From NCBI GenBank assembly GCA_964526965.1, contig CAZGML010000023.1, positions 1 to 43,921 on the forward strand: a DNA stretch of 43,921 nucleotides, written 5' to 3'. Shown piece by piece: positions 34,922-41,698 of this stretch. Under the pieces are notes generated by a model. It did no database searches and was not told where the DNA came from. It saw only the letters and a list, made by a program, of their open reading frames with translations. How positions within the stretch are numbered: the stretch's first letter is position 1; each line of letters begins with the position of its first letter. Made by a program: the position numbers and the translations under genes. The stretch comes from UBA6265 sp964526965. Lineage in GTDB: Bacteria; Chloroflexota; Chloroflexia; Thermomicrobiales; UBA6265.

Positions 34922-35466
34922 CCTCTGAGGTATTCTGCCAGCTTCGCCAACCGCGGCTTCCACGCCGCTTTCCATTCCTCGCCGGCTTCCTTGGAGGCGA
35001 ACTTATCGGCCTGCACCTGCAGCGATGTCTTCTCGTCGCCCCTGGCGGTGAGGAATACGGCGAAGATGACGCCCGCCTCCAGGTCATCGAACCGCACGGA
35101 TTTCGGTGCACTGGCAGTTCGGAAGTTCACCACGCCATCCTCCAGCCACTGACTCCGCTGCGTTTCGTCAGCCAACGCGGCATGCACTTTCTCGGCGCTG
35201 GCGTTGATCGTCTTGCTGACGCTGGCGGAGAACGAGCCGTCGTTGCGCTGACCGGCCTGCCGCCGGCCAATCAACCGCTCATACCCAACAGTGATGCCCT
35301 GCGCCCACCAGCCATCGACGCCATATTCTTCTACCAGGTATTGCGCGATCTCGGTGTGCGACTTCTCCGGAGCACCCCAGGCATCGAGCAGCGTCCGCCA
35401 CTCGTCCCAACCTTTGCCGGAGGCCTTGCCCACCGCGGCATCGCTATGGGGCGGTTCTACGGTCAT
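34918..35466 (-). CDS. DUF4287 plus SRPBCC domain protein (paralogue B)
   Basis: A 182-residue protein. The first half has ASGKGWDEWRTLLDAWGA, EIAQYLVEEYGVDGWWAQGITVGYERLIGRR (DUF4287 pattern), and the second half is a START/AHSA1-like fold with VSKTINASAEKVHAALADETQRSQWLEDG and TSLQVQADKFASKEAGEEWKAAW. Such proteins are small intracellular hydrophobic-ligand binders of unknown function. It overlaps its upstream paralogue as ATGA (35466-35463), so they are translationally coupled. The gene ends LRG just inside a REP-like element. Confidence 0.82.
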   Translation of the reverse strand: MTVEPPHSDAAVGKASGKGWDEWRTLLDAWGAPEKSHTEIAQYLVEEYGVDGWWAQGITVGYERLIGRRQAGQRNDGSFSASVSKTINASAEKVHAALADETQRSQWLEDGVVNFRTASAPKSVRFDDLEAGVIFAVFLTARGDEKTSLQVQADKFASKEAGEEWKAAWKPRLAKLAEYLRG

Positions 35467-36122
35467 TCACTTTCCCTTACTGATTTGGAGTGTATCGGAC
35501 AGGAGGGCTTTTCCACCTGACCGCAGCATAGCAACATGCGCGTGGGCTGGCATGTTTGTGAACAGGAGGCCGTCTTTCGGTCGAGATACTCGGCCAGCCG
35601 ATCCAGGCGCGGTTCCCAGGCAGCTTTCCATTCCTCGCCAGCCTCCGGGCTGATCAGCTTGTCTGCCTGAAGATGAACTGAGCATTTTCCGTCACCTTCT
35701 TCGGAGAGAGTGAAGCAGATGATGAGTCCGGCTTCATAGTCATCGAACCGTGCATCCACCGGAGCATTTGATGTGCGAAGCCGGGCCACTTTGAAATCCA
35801 GCCACTGGTATCGCATGAGCTCGACGACGATGGCGGAATGGGCGAGTTCCCGGCTGGCATTGAGTGACCGGGTGATGCTGGTGGAATGCGTTCCATTGGA
35901 GAGTTTGCCCACCAGGCGCTGAACGGTCATGCGTTCGTAGCCAACGGCAATACCCTGTGCCCACCAGTCGTTCAATCCATACTCGCTCGAAAGATATCTG
36001 CACAGTTCCAGAAAAGACTTTTCCTTTACGCCCCATTCCTCAAGGCTGGCTTTCCACCCCGACCAGTCCTTTCCCGTCGTCTGCTTGAGGGCGGCGTCGG
36101 TGAATGGCAAATCAACGGACAT
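35463..36122 (-). CDS. DUF4287 plus SRPBCC domain protein (paralogue A) with odd C-terminal tail
   Basis: A 219-residue paralogue of the following gene: TTGKDWSGWKASLEEWGV, LCRYLSSEYGLNDWWAQGIAVGYERM, then SLNASRELAHSAIVVELMRYQWLD and SVHLQADKLISPEAGEEWKAAWEPRLDRLAEYL. After LAEYLD, where paralogue B stops, it continues for 38 residues with five cysteines and no family character (RKTASCSQTCQPTRMLLCCG...), stopping only at the ATGA overlap. ATG 36122 has GGGGAGA four to five bases upstream and lies one base past the NamZ stop, so it belongs to the same operon. The tail may be loss of an ancestral stop. Confidence 0.82.
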   Translation of the reverse strand: MSVDLPFTDAALKQTTGKDWSGWKASLEEWGVKEKSFLELCRYLSSEYGLNDWWAQGIAVGYERMTVQRLVGKLSNGTHSTSITRSLNASRELAHSAIVVELMRYQWLDFKVARLRTSNAPVDARFDDYEAGLIICFTLSEEGDGKCSVHLQADKLISPEAGEEWKAAWEPRLDRLAEYLDRKTASCSQTCQPTRMLLCCGQVEKPSCPIHSKSVRESE

Positions 36123-36123
36123 A

Positions 36124-37278
36124 CTATCTCCCCTGGTGATACAGATAAAACGCTTTTGCTCGCTCCACGAATGCATCGAGATCGGGCTGCCAGGTGGTGA
36201 TGATCTCCTCCGCCCTGGCACCAGAATCGAGCATGTCGCGCAGCTCGGTGCTGCCATAAAGGCGACCGTGACTCATTCCGAGCGCCGGCCCGCCCTGCCA
36301 CGAGAACTCTGATCCGGGCAGGTGCTGCAAGGCCTGCACGATATGCACGCCGGTGGAAACCGGCCTGAACGTGTTTCGATCAGTGATATGTAGTTGCACC
36401 CCTTCACACATCTCACCCTGATGTTTGGAGAAAGAAGGTGTGAAGCCGGTGGCCCGAAAGGTAACCCCGGGCAACCTGCGTGCGTTCAATTCGCTAGCAA
36501 GTGCGTTGCCATCAATCCAGGGGGCCCCAAACATCTCGAATGGCAGCGTCGTGCCGCGACCTTCGGAAAGGGTTGTTGCTTCCAAAATACAGGTTGCGGT
36601 GTAGATGATCAGCGAGTTCAGCGTCGGCAGGTTGGGGGAGGGGGAAACAAACGGCAGATTGGTTTCGTCCCACCACATCTCGCGGGTCCAGCCTTCACAT
36701 TGAATGACAGTCGGTTGGGGGAGATTCAGTTCACTGGCAATCATCAGCGCCAACTCGCCGATGGTCATCGCGTGACGGGTCGGCATGGGGTGAATGCCGA
36801 CGAACGATGTGAACTCCGGCTCTAAAACCTTGCCTTCCGTATGGAGGCCGGTGATGGGATTTGGGCGATCAAGCACGGTTACAGGCAGGTTTAGCGGCGC
36901 ACACGCGCGCATCACGTTCACCAATGTGCTGATGTAGGTGTAATGCCGGGCACCTGCGTCCTGAATGTCGAAAACGATCACATCCAGGCCATCCAGCTGT
37001 TCCACGGAGGGAGTGCGATTGGCGCCGTAGAGGCTCACGACGGGCAGGCCGGTAACCGAATCAATCTCATCCTCCACATGGTCGCCAGCCTGGGCGGCGC
37101 CCCGTACGCCATGTTCTGGCGCGAAGAGGCGTACCAGTTGGAACCGATCGTCGTTGTGCAGGGAGTCGACAATGCTCACGAGATCGCGAGTTACTGCCGT
37201 TTGGTTGGTTACGAGTCCGATGCGCCTGCCTTCCAGGGCGGGATTTCCATCGCGTAGAAGTACATCCAGCCCCGTCAT
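36124..37278 (-). CDS. namZ: DUF1343 protein, NamZ-like exo-beta-N-acetylmuramidase
   Basis: A 384-residue member of the DUF1343 family, of which NamZ cleaves N-acetylmuramic acid from the non-reducing ends of peptidoglycan. Family landmarks are TGLDVLLRDGNPALEGRRIGLVTNQTA, LVRLFAPEHGVRG with the conserved EHG, LDVIVFDIQDAGARHYTYISTL and FVGIHPMPTRHAMTIGELALMI, then GRGTTLPFEMFGAPWIDG. The ATG at 37278 is preferred because family members begin close to this point; an ATG at 37311 would overlap the upstream gene by 20 bases. No signal peptide is present, so it would process recycled wall fragments or be released. It lies between a coiled-coil protein and two SRPBCC proteins. Confidence 0.85.
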   Translation of the reverse strand: MTGLDVLLRDGNPALEGRRIGLVTNQTAVTRDLVSIVDSLHNDDRFQLVRLFAPEHGVRGAAQAGDHVEDEIDSVTGLPVVSLYGANRTPSVEQLDGLDVIVFDIQDAGARHYTYISTLVNVMRACAPLNLPVTVLDRPNPITGLHTEGKVLEPEFTSFVGIHPMPTRHAMTIGELALMIASELNLPQPTVIQCEGWTREMWWDETNLPFVSPSPNLPTLNSLIIYTATCILEATTLSEGRGTTLPFEMFGAPWIDGNALASELNARRLPGVTFRATGFTPSFSKHQGEMCEGVQLHITDRNTFRPVSTGVHIVQALQHLPGSEFSWQGGPALGMSHGRLYGSTELRDMLDSGARAEEIITTWQPDLDAFVERAKAFYLYHQGR

Positions 37279-37291
37279 TACCCTGGCTCTG

Positions 37292-38340
37292 TTATGCGTC
37301 AAAACCGTCATCCTCGTCGTCGAAATTGTTCAGGTTCGTTCCTTTAAGCCACGTCTGCTCGAACGCACGGCGGATCGGAGGAATTCCCTCCACAACCGTC
37401 ACAATACCCTCACGAATATCGACCTTCTCTTTGGCAGTGGCTTCATCGGCCTGCACAATCGGGTAAACGGTATCCGTGAGCGCCTCGCGGAATTCGGAGA
37501 TGAACGACTCCACCTGCTCCGCCAGNNNNNNNNNNNNNNNNNNNNNNNNNNNNNNNNNNNNNNNNNNNNNNNNNNNNNNNNNNNNNNNNNNNNNNNNNNN
37601 NNNNNNNNNNNNNNNNNNNNNNNNNTATCCGTGAGCGCCTCGCGGAATTCGGAGATGAACGACTCCACCTGCTCCGCCAGCTCCGGATCGAGCAGTACGC
37701 GATTCTTGCTAAATGTCTCGCCGAAGGCGAAGGCACTATCCGCAACATCGCCCCAGTTGCTCCACTCCAGGGTTTCGTCGTACAGCTTCTTTGGAACGGA
37801 AACCGGCTCGCCCGGGAGGAGCATCGGGTTCACAACTGATCCCAGTGCTACCTCGATGCTGGCCAGTTTCTGGTAAAGATCGCGAATGGCATCATTTCGC
37901 CGCTGACTATAGGGCGAATTGGCCTTGCGGTTTTGGTTGATCTGTCGCCTGATCCGGGCGAACTTCTCCTCGGTTTCGGCCTCGGCACTGCGCACGCGGG
38001 CATCGATCGTCTCCGGCAGTTGTTTGGACTGCGTAATCTCATGCTCCAGTGCGCGCAAGCGGGTTTCCAGCCCTTCACCGAGCGCGAAGTTCCGGTTGAG
38101 CTCCTCTCGCAGTTCCTCCATGCGTGAGTCGTCCACCATCACGGCGGATTGCGCGGTACTACGGGATGAGAATGGTTGATCATCATTGGCCGCACTGGAG
38201 AAGATGTTCCGGATCTGGCGCGACCCGGTGAGCCACGCCATGCCGGACCCGGGGCCCGACTCCTTGCCGAAAAACCACGCGGCACCGCCCAGCAACACAA
38301 AGAGAATAATGAGAACCAGAATGACGATGAATGTTTCCAT
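37292..38340 (-). CDS. Membrane-anchored coiled-coil protein (frame restored across gap)
   Basis: Joining 38340-37626 with 37470-37292 gives 297 residues in frame. METFIVILVLIILFVLLGGAAWFF is an N-terminal TM anchor. About residues 75-150 are strongly helical with Arg/Glu heptad-like spacing (MEELREELNRNFALGEGLETRLRALEHEI, RSAEAETEEKFARIRRQINQN) and predict a coiled coil. The last part (YQKLASIEVALGSVV, EQVESFISEFREALTD) is helical, ending in an acidic FDDEDDGFDA tail. No family is recognised. It ends a few bases before the NamZ gene, suggesting co-transcription. Confidence 0.7.
37471..37680. other. Scaffold gap with 55-base flank duplication
   Basis: 100 Ns (37526-37625) between identical copies 37471-37525 and 37626-37680. 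Merging restores the coiled-coil gene. Confidence 0.9.
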
Positions 38341-38428
38341 TGACGTGCCTGTGCCTACCTCGAGCGAGAACGGGTTTGTATAGGGAGATTGTAGCGTTAC
38401 AGGCGCGCTTGCTGCGATTGTCTGTACA

Positions 38429-39688
38429 TTATTGACCACCCGCCTGGCGAATGATGCGGGCGATGGTGGGTTTGTTGGTAGCGTGGGCCCAATCGAGCGG
38501 TGTGGCGCGGTATTCGGTATCGCGTACCTGCAGATTTGCGCCGGCGACAATAAGTTCCATCACCAGGGTGCCGGCTCCCATTTTGATGGCATGGTGGATT
38601 GGATACGCGCGTTCACTGCCGGTAACCAGTTCGCGGGCGGCGGCGTTCCTGGTGGCAGCAATCGCTTCATCCTGCAACCCAGCTTTCCAGAGCGAGATGA
38701 TTTCCGGAACCTGCCCCTGCCGGATGATTTCCAGCAGCGCTTCTGGCTGATCGAATCGGGTGGCGAGCTCCTGTGCAGTCAGTCCGCACGTCAATGTCGG
38801 TTGCCGGAGGGCGTCTGTATCGATCCGGTCGATATCACCCCAGCCAATAGCGTAGATGAGTTCCTGCTCCATCTCAGTCGGAACGGAGTACATCTGCCGA
38901 CCGGATCGTAGCCATGTTTGCCCGGTGCCGAATTGTGTGAACCCGGTGCGATCGTAGAGCCGTTTGCCGGCCGGGGTGCTGTTCAGGTTCATTGTGCGCG
39001 CGCCGCGGTCGCGCGCTGCCTGCATGGCTGCGTACGTCAGCGAGCTCCCGACGCCGCGATGCCGATGGTGGCCGCTTACACCCACATTGAAGAGGCCAGC
39101 GTGATCGTCCATCAGGTTAACGAGGGCGTGTCCCACCGGCTCGTCATCCTCAAGGGCTACAAGCCACATGGCTTGCGGACTTTCCGGATCGGTGGTGAGT
39201 GTACGAATCGTATCAATCTGCTCCTCAATCACGTACGGAACGTCGCTTTGTCGCAGCCGCTGGATGTCGGATTCTGTGGCTGGGCGAACCAGGTGATTCG
39301 CCGACGGGATCGGCTCGAACAGGTCAACCGTCATCCACCAAGGTTCAAAACCGGGGGAGTAACCCTGTGCGAGGAGTGCGAGGTCGATTGGCGGATTTGG
39401 TTGCATGCCCCATACGAGCGAATCACGGGAGCGTGCCTGCTGTAGCCATTCCAGCGCTTCGTTGTGTTCTTGAAGAATTGTGGCGGTATCGCCGGCCATG
39501 GGCAGCATGATTACACCGGCGGCACCCGGGCGCATGGCGAGTGTTTGGCCCGCCTGAAACAGGTGAGTATGAGGGAATTGCGGAACTGTGCGACCTGTAG
39601 TGAGCCGCGCGACCCACAAGCTTTGATTGTCGTGGAACTGGCGCAGCAGTTCATCCGGGTTGTGCGCTGGCATTCGATGATTTCCCAT
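38429..39688 (-). CDS. GNAT acetyltransferase fused to ankyrin-like C-terminus
   Basis: A 419-residue protein. Residues of about 1-120 are a family-specific N-terminal region. A GNAT domain follows at about 130-275: LVRPATESDIQRLRQSDVPYV, MWLVALEDDEPVGHALVNL, and the acetyl-CoA loop VSGHHRHRGVGSSLTYAAMQAARDRG with the RxxGxG/A signature, then STPAGKRLYDRTGF. The C-terminal 145 residues look like short ankyrin-type repeats: YPIHHAIKMGAGTLVMELIVAGANLQVRD and ATPLDWAHATNKPTIARIIRQAGG, plus a more decayed copy before. Such a fusion would tether the acetyltransferase to a protein target. Start ATG 39688; ATG 39673 is also possible. Confidence 0.82.
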   Translation of the reverse strand: MGNHRMPAHNPDELLRQFHDNQSLWVARLTTGRTVPQFPHTHLFQAGQTLAMRPGAAGVIMLPMAGDTATILQEHNEALEWLQQARSRDSLVWGMQPNPPIDLALLAQGYSPGFEPWWMTVDLFEPIPSANHLVRPATESDIQRLRQSDVPYVIEEQIDTIRTLTTDPESPQAMWLVALEDDEPVGHALVNLMDDHAGLFNVGVSGHHRHRGVGSSLTYAAMQAARDRGARTMNLNSTPAGKRLYDRTGFTQFGTGQTWLRSGRQMYSVPTEMEQELIYAIGWGDIDRIDTDALRQPTLTCGLTAQELATRFDQPEALLEIIRQGQVPEIISLWKAGLQDEAIAATRNAAARELVTGSERAYPIHHAIKMGAGTLVMELIVAGANLQVRDTEYRATPLDWAHATNKPTIARIIRQAGGQ

Positions 39689-39869
39689 GTGAGCCGGGTG
39701 GGCAACAGGTACTCATGGTACCGGGCAGATATGAGCGGTTCAACGTTCACCAGGCGATCCACCGCCCTGATTTGGCAGTAAGGGCGCGAGGAACCATCTC
39801 TTTCATAGCCTGGGGTCCCGTTAAGTTCGCCTTGATAATTTCCCTTACATTGATCGGCTTCTGGCTTTA

Positions 39870-39898
39870 TTGAAATCGCCAACCGTGCAATGTATCCA
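39870..39898 (+). promoter_or_regulatory. Candidate promoter of citrate synthase
   Basis: TTGAAA (39870-39875), 17-base spacer, TATCCA (39893-39898) preceded by TG, 131 bases before the start. The rest of the 340-base gap before citrate synthase shows nothing recognisable. Confidence 0.35.
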
Positions 39899-40029
39899 GT
39901 CTGACTACATCGGAAAATGGTGATAGCATAAAACAACGCAGATGAGTTGGTAGCACCGGGGAACTAAACATACCTGCCCCGGAGAGTACCCATAATCAAA
40001 AGTTCGCGAGAACCTAAGGAGTTTCCCGA

Positions 40030-41175
40030 ATGTCCGATACTTCCACAACCGGCATCATGGTTAATGGCCTGGATGATGTCGTTGCCGCCAGTACCGAGCT
40101 AAGTCACGTATTCGGCTCAGAGGGCAAACTGGTGTACCGCGGCTATGACATCCGCGAACTTGCCGGCAAGGCAACATTCGAAGAAGTTGCCCACCTGCTT
40201 TGGAAGGGACACCTGCCGAACAAGCAGGAGCTGGACGACATGAACGCGCTTTTGGGCGCGAATCGTGAATTGCCCGAGCCCGTTATCGAAGGCCTGCGCC
40301 AGGTCAGCAAGGATGCGAATCCCATGGATGCGCTCCGCACTGGTGTTTCGCTTCTTGGCGCCCAGAGTGGCGACAAGTTTGAAAGCACGCCCACATTTGA
40401 AGAAGCCGTTGAGCTCGCTGCCCGATTCCCTGCAATTGCGGCAGCGTTTTATCGCCTGCGCGAAGGCAAGGAACCCGTACAGGGGCGAGCTGATTTCAAC
40501 ACCGCCCAGAATTTCCTCTACATGCTCACCGGCGAAGAGCCGAGCGAGGGTGAATGGAAGGGCCTGGATGGCTACCTGGTATTGCTGGCCGATCACGGCC
40601 TCAACGCCAGCACCTTTGCCGCCCGCGTGATTGCCAGTACGAATAGCGACATCTGCAGCGCCCTGGTTGGTGCCATCGGCGCTCTCAAGGGTCCGGCCCA
40701 CGGCGGTGCCCCGGCCAAGGTGATGGACATGCTCAACGATATCGGCTCGGCCGATAATGTCGAGAGCTGGATCAACAACGCCCTGGATAGTGGTGAGCGC
40801 CTGATGGGCTTTGGCCACCGCGTTTACAAGGCCGAGGATCCGCGCGCCGAAGTACTGCGCGGCATGGCCGAGCAGGCCAGTTCGCCAGAGTTCTTCGCGC
40901 TCAGCAAGCGCACTGAAGACAAGGCGCTCGAGATCCTGAACGAGCGCAAACCTGGCCGCAAGCTGTACACGAACGTCGAGTTCTACAGCGCTGCCGTGCT
41001 CGGTGCTGTCGGTCTCCCCGGCGATTTCTTCCCGGTCGCCTTTGCCATCAGCCGCAGCGTTGGCTGGAGCGCCCACGTACTTGAGCAGGTGGAGATCAAC
41101 CGCCTCATCCGCCCGGCCAGCGAGTACGTCGGCCCCGAGGCCACGAACACGTTCGTGCCGATCAACGAACGGTAA
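40030..41175 (+). CDS. gltA: Citrate synthase
   Basis: A 381-residue short-type citrate synthase that condenses oxaloacetate and acetyl-CoA. The landmarks are GSEGKLVYRGYDIRELA near the N-terminus, LKGPAHGGAPAKVMDML with H224, ERLMGFGHRVYKAEDPRA with H263, and TNVEFYSAAVLGAVGLP, where the third catalytic residue, normally Asp in NVDFYS, is E317. The last stretch GWSAHVLEQVEINRLIRPAS binds CoA. It could be a 2-methylcitrate synthase, which has the same motifs. TAAGGAG nine bases upstream supports ATG 40030. It is isolated; no other TCA-cycle gene is adjacent. REP-like hairpins follow the stop and could terminate it. Confidence 0.95.
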   Translation: MSDTSTTGIMVNGLDDVVAASTELSHVFGSEGKLVYRGYDIRELAGKATFEEVAHLLWKGHLPNKQELDDMNALLGANRELPEPVIEGLRQVSKDANPMDALRTGVSLLGAQSGDKFESTPTFEEAVELAARFPAIAAAFYRLREGKEPVQGRADFNTAQNFLYMLTGEEPSEGEWKGLDGYLVLLADHGLNASTFAARVIASTNSDICSALVGAIGALKGPAHGGAPAKVMDMLNDIGSADNVESWINNALDSGERLMGFGHRVYKAEDPRAEVLRGMAEQASSPEFFALSKRTEDKALEILNERKPGRKLYTNVEFYSAAVLGAVGLPGDFFPVAFAISRSVGWSAHVLEQVEINRLIRPASEYVGPEATNTFVPINER

Positions 41176-41197
41176 ACACCATTCGATAGATCCAGAC

Positions 41198-41628
41198 GTA
41201 GGCCCGGGGTTCATCCCCGGGCTTCTCTGTCCGTGGAGTCGACTGATCGTCCATCTGGGCGCACACGCAGGTGCGCCGCTACGTAATCACGCCGATGTCG
41301 CCAATGGATCATGATGTCCGATCCTGGAGTAGGCCCGGGGTTTATCCCCGGGCTTCTCTGTCCGTGGGGCCGACTGATCGTCATCTGGGCGCATACGCAG
41401 GTGCGCCGCTACGTGATCACTCCGGTGTCGCCAATGGATCATGATGTCCGATCCTGGAGTAGGCCCGGGGTTTATCCCCGGGCAATCGACCGAAGGTCGA
41501 TACCGAATGCGTCGATCACCGCATATAAAATGCGGTGCTACTTCCCCAATCTGCTGTTCGGATGTAGGCCCGGATTTACGTCATGCGTAGGGGCGCACCT
41601 CCGCGTCGCAACGCGGTGTTGTGCACCC
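41198..41628. repeat. Cluster of GTAG-footed REP-like palindromes, with a 130-base tandem unit
   Basis: Plus-oriented elements (GTAG, GCCCGGGG, loop TT(C/T)AT, CCCCGGGC) lie at 41198-41222, 41329-41353 and 41459-41483. Minus-oriented ones with CTAC at the far end lie at 41258-41282, 41388-41412 and 41517-41541; two further GTAG elements lie at 41564-41585 (arms decayed) and 41587-41628 (nested stem). The pairs +/- within each 130- or 131-base unit (41198-41328, 41329-41458) form inverted pairs like a BIME/REPIN. The GTAG foot is the mark of REPs mobilised by RAYT (TnpA_REP) proteins; no such transposase lies in the window. Confidence 0.75.
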
Positions 41629-41698
41629 GAATGATCCCATTCCACCAGGGCCGACGACGGTCTGCGGACCGGTCGTCCCCTACGTTTTCAATGTTCTG

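Noticed and set aside
40117..41214. Minus-strand ORF (365 codons) opposite citrate synthase
   Set aside because: Shadow of a highly conserved gene, no family character.
41198..41458. Possible CRISPR array
   Set aside because: The hairpins are separated by similar, not unique, sequence, and the unit is a tandem duplication; no cas genes.
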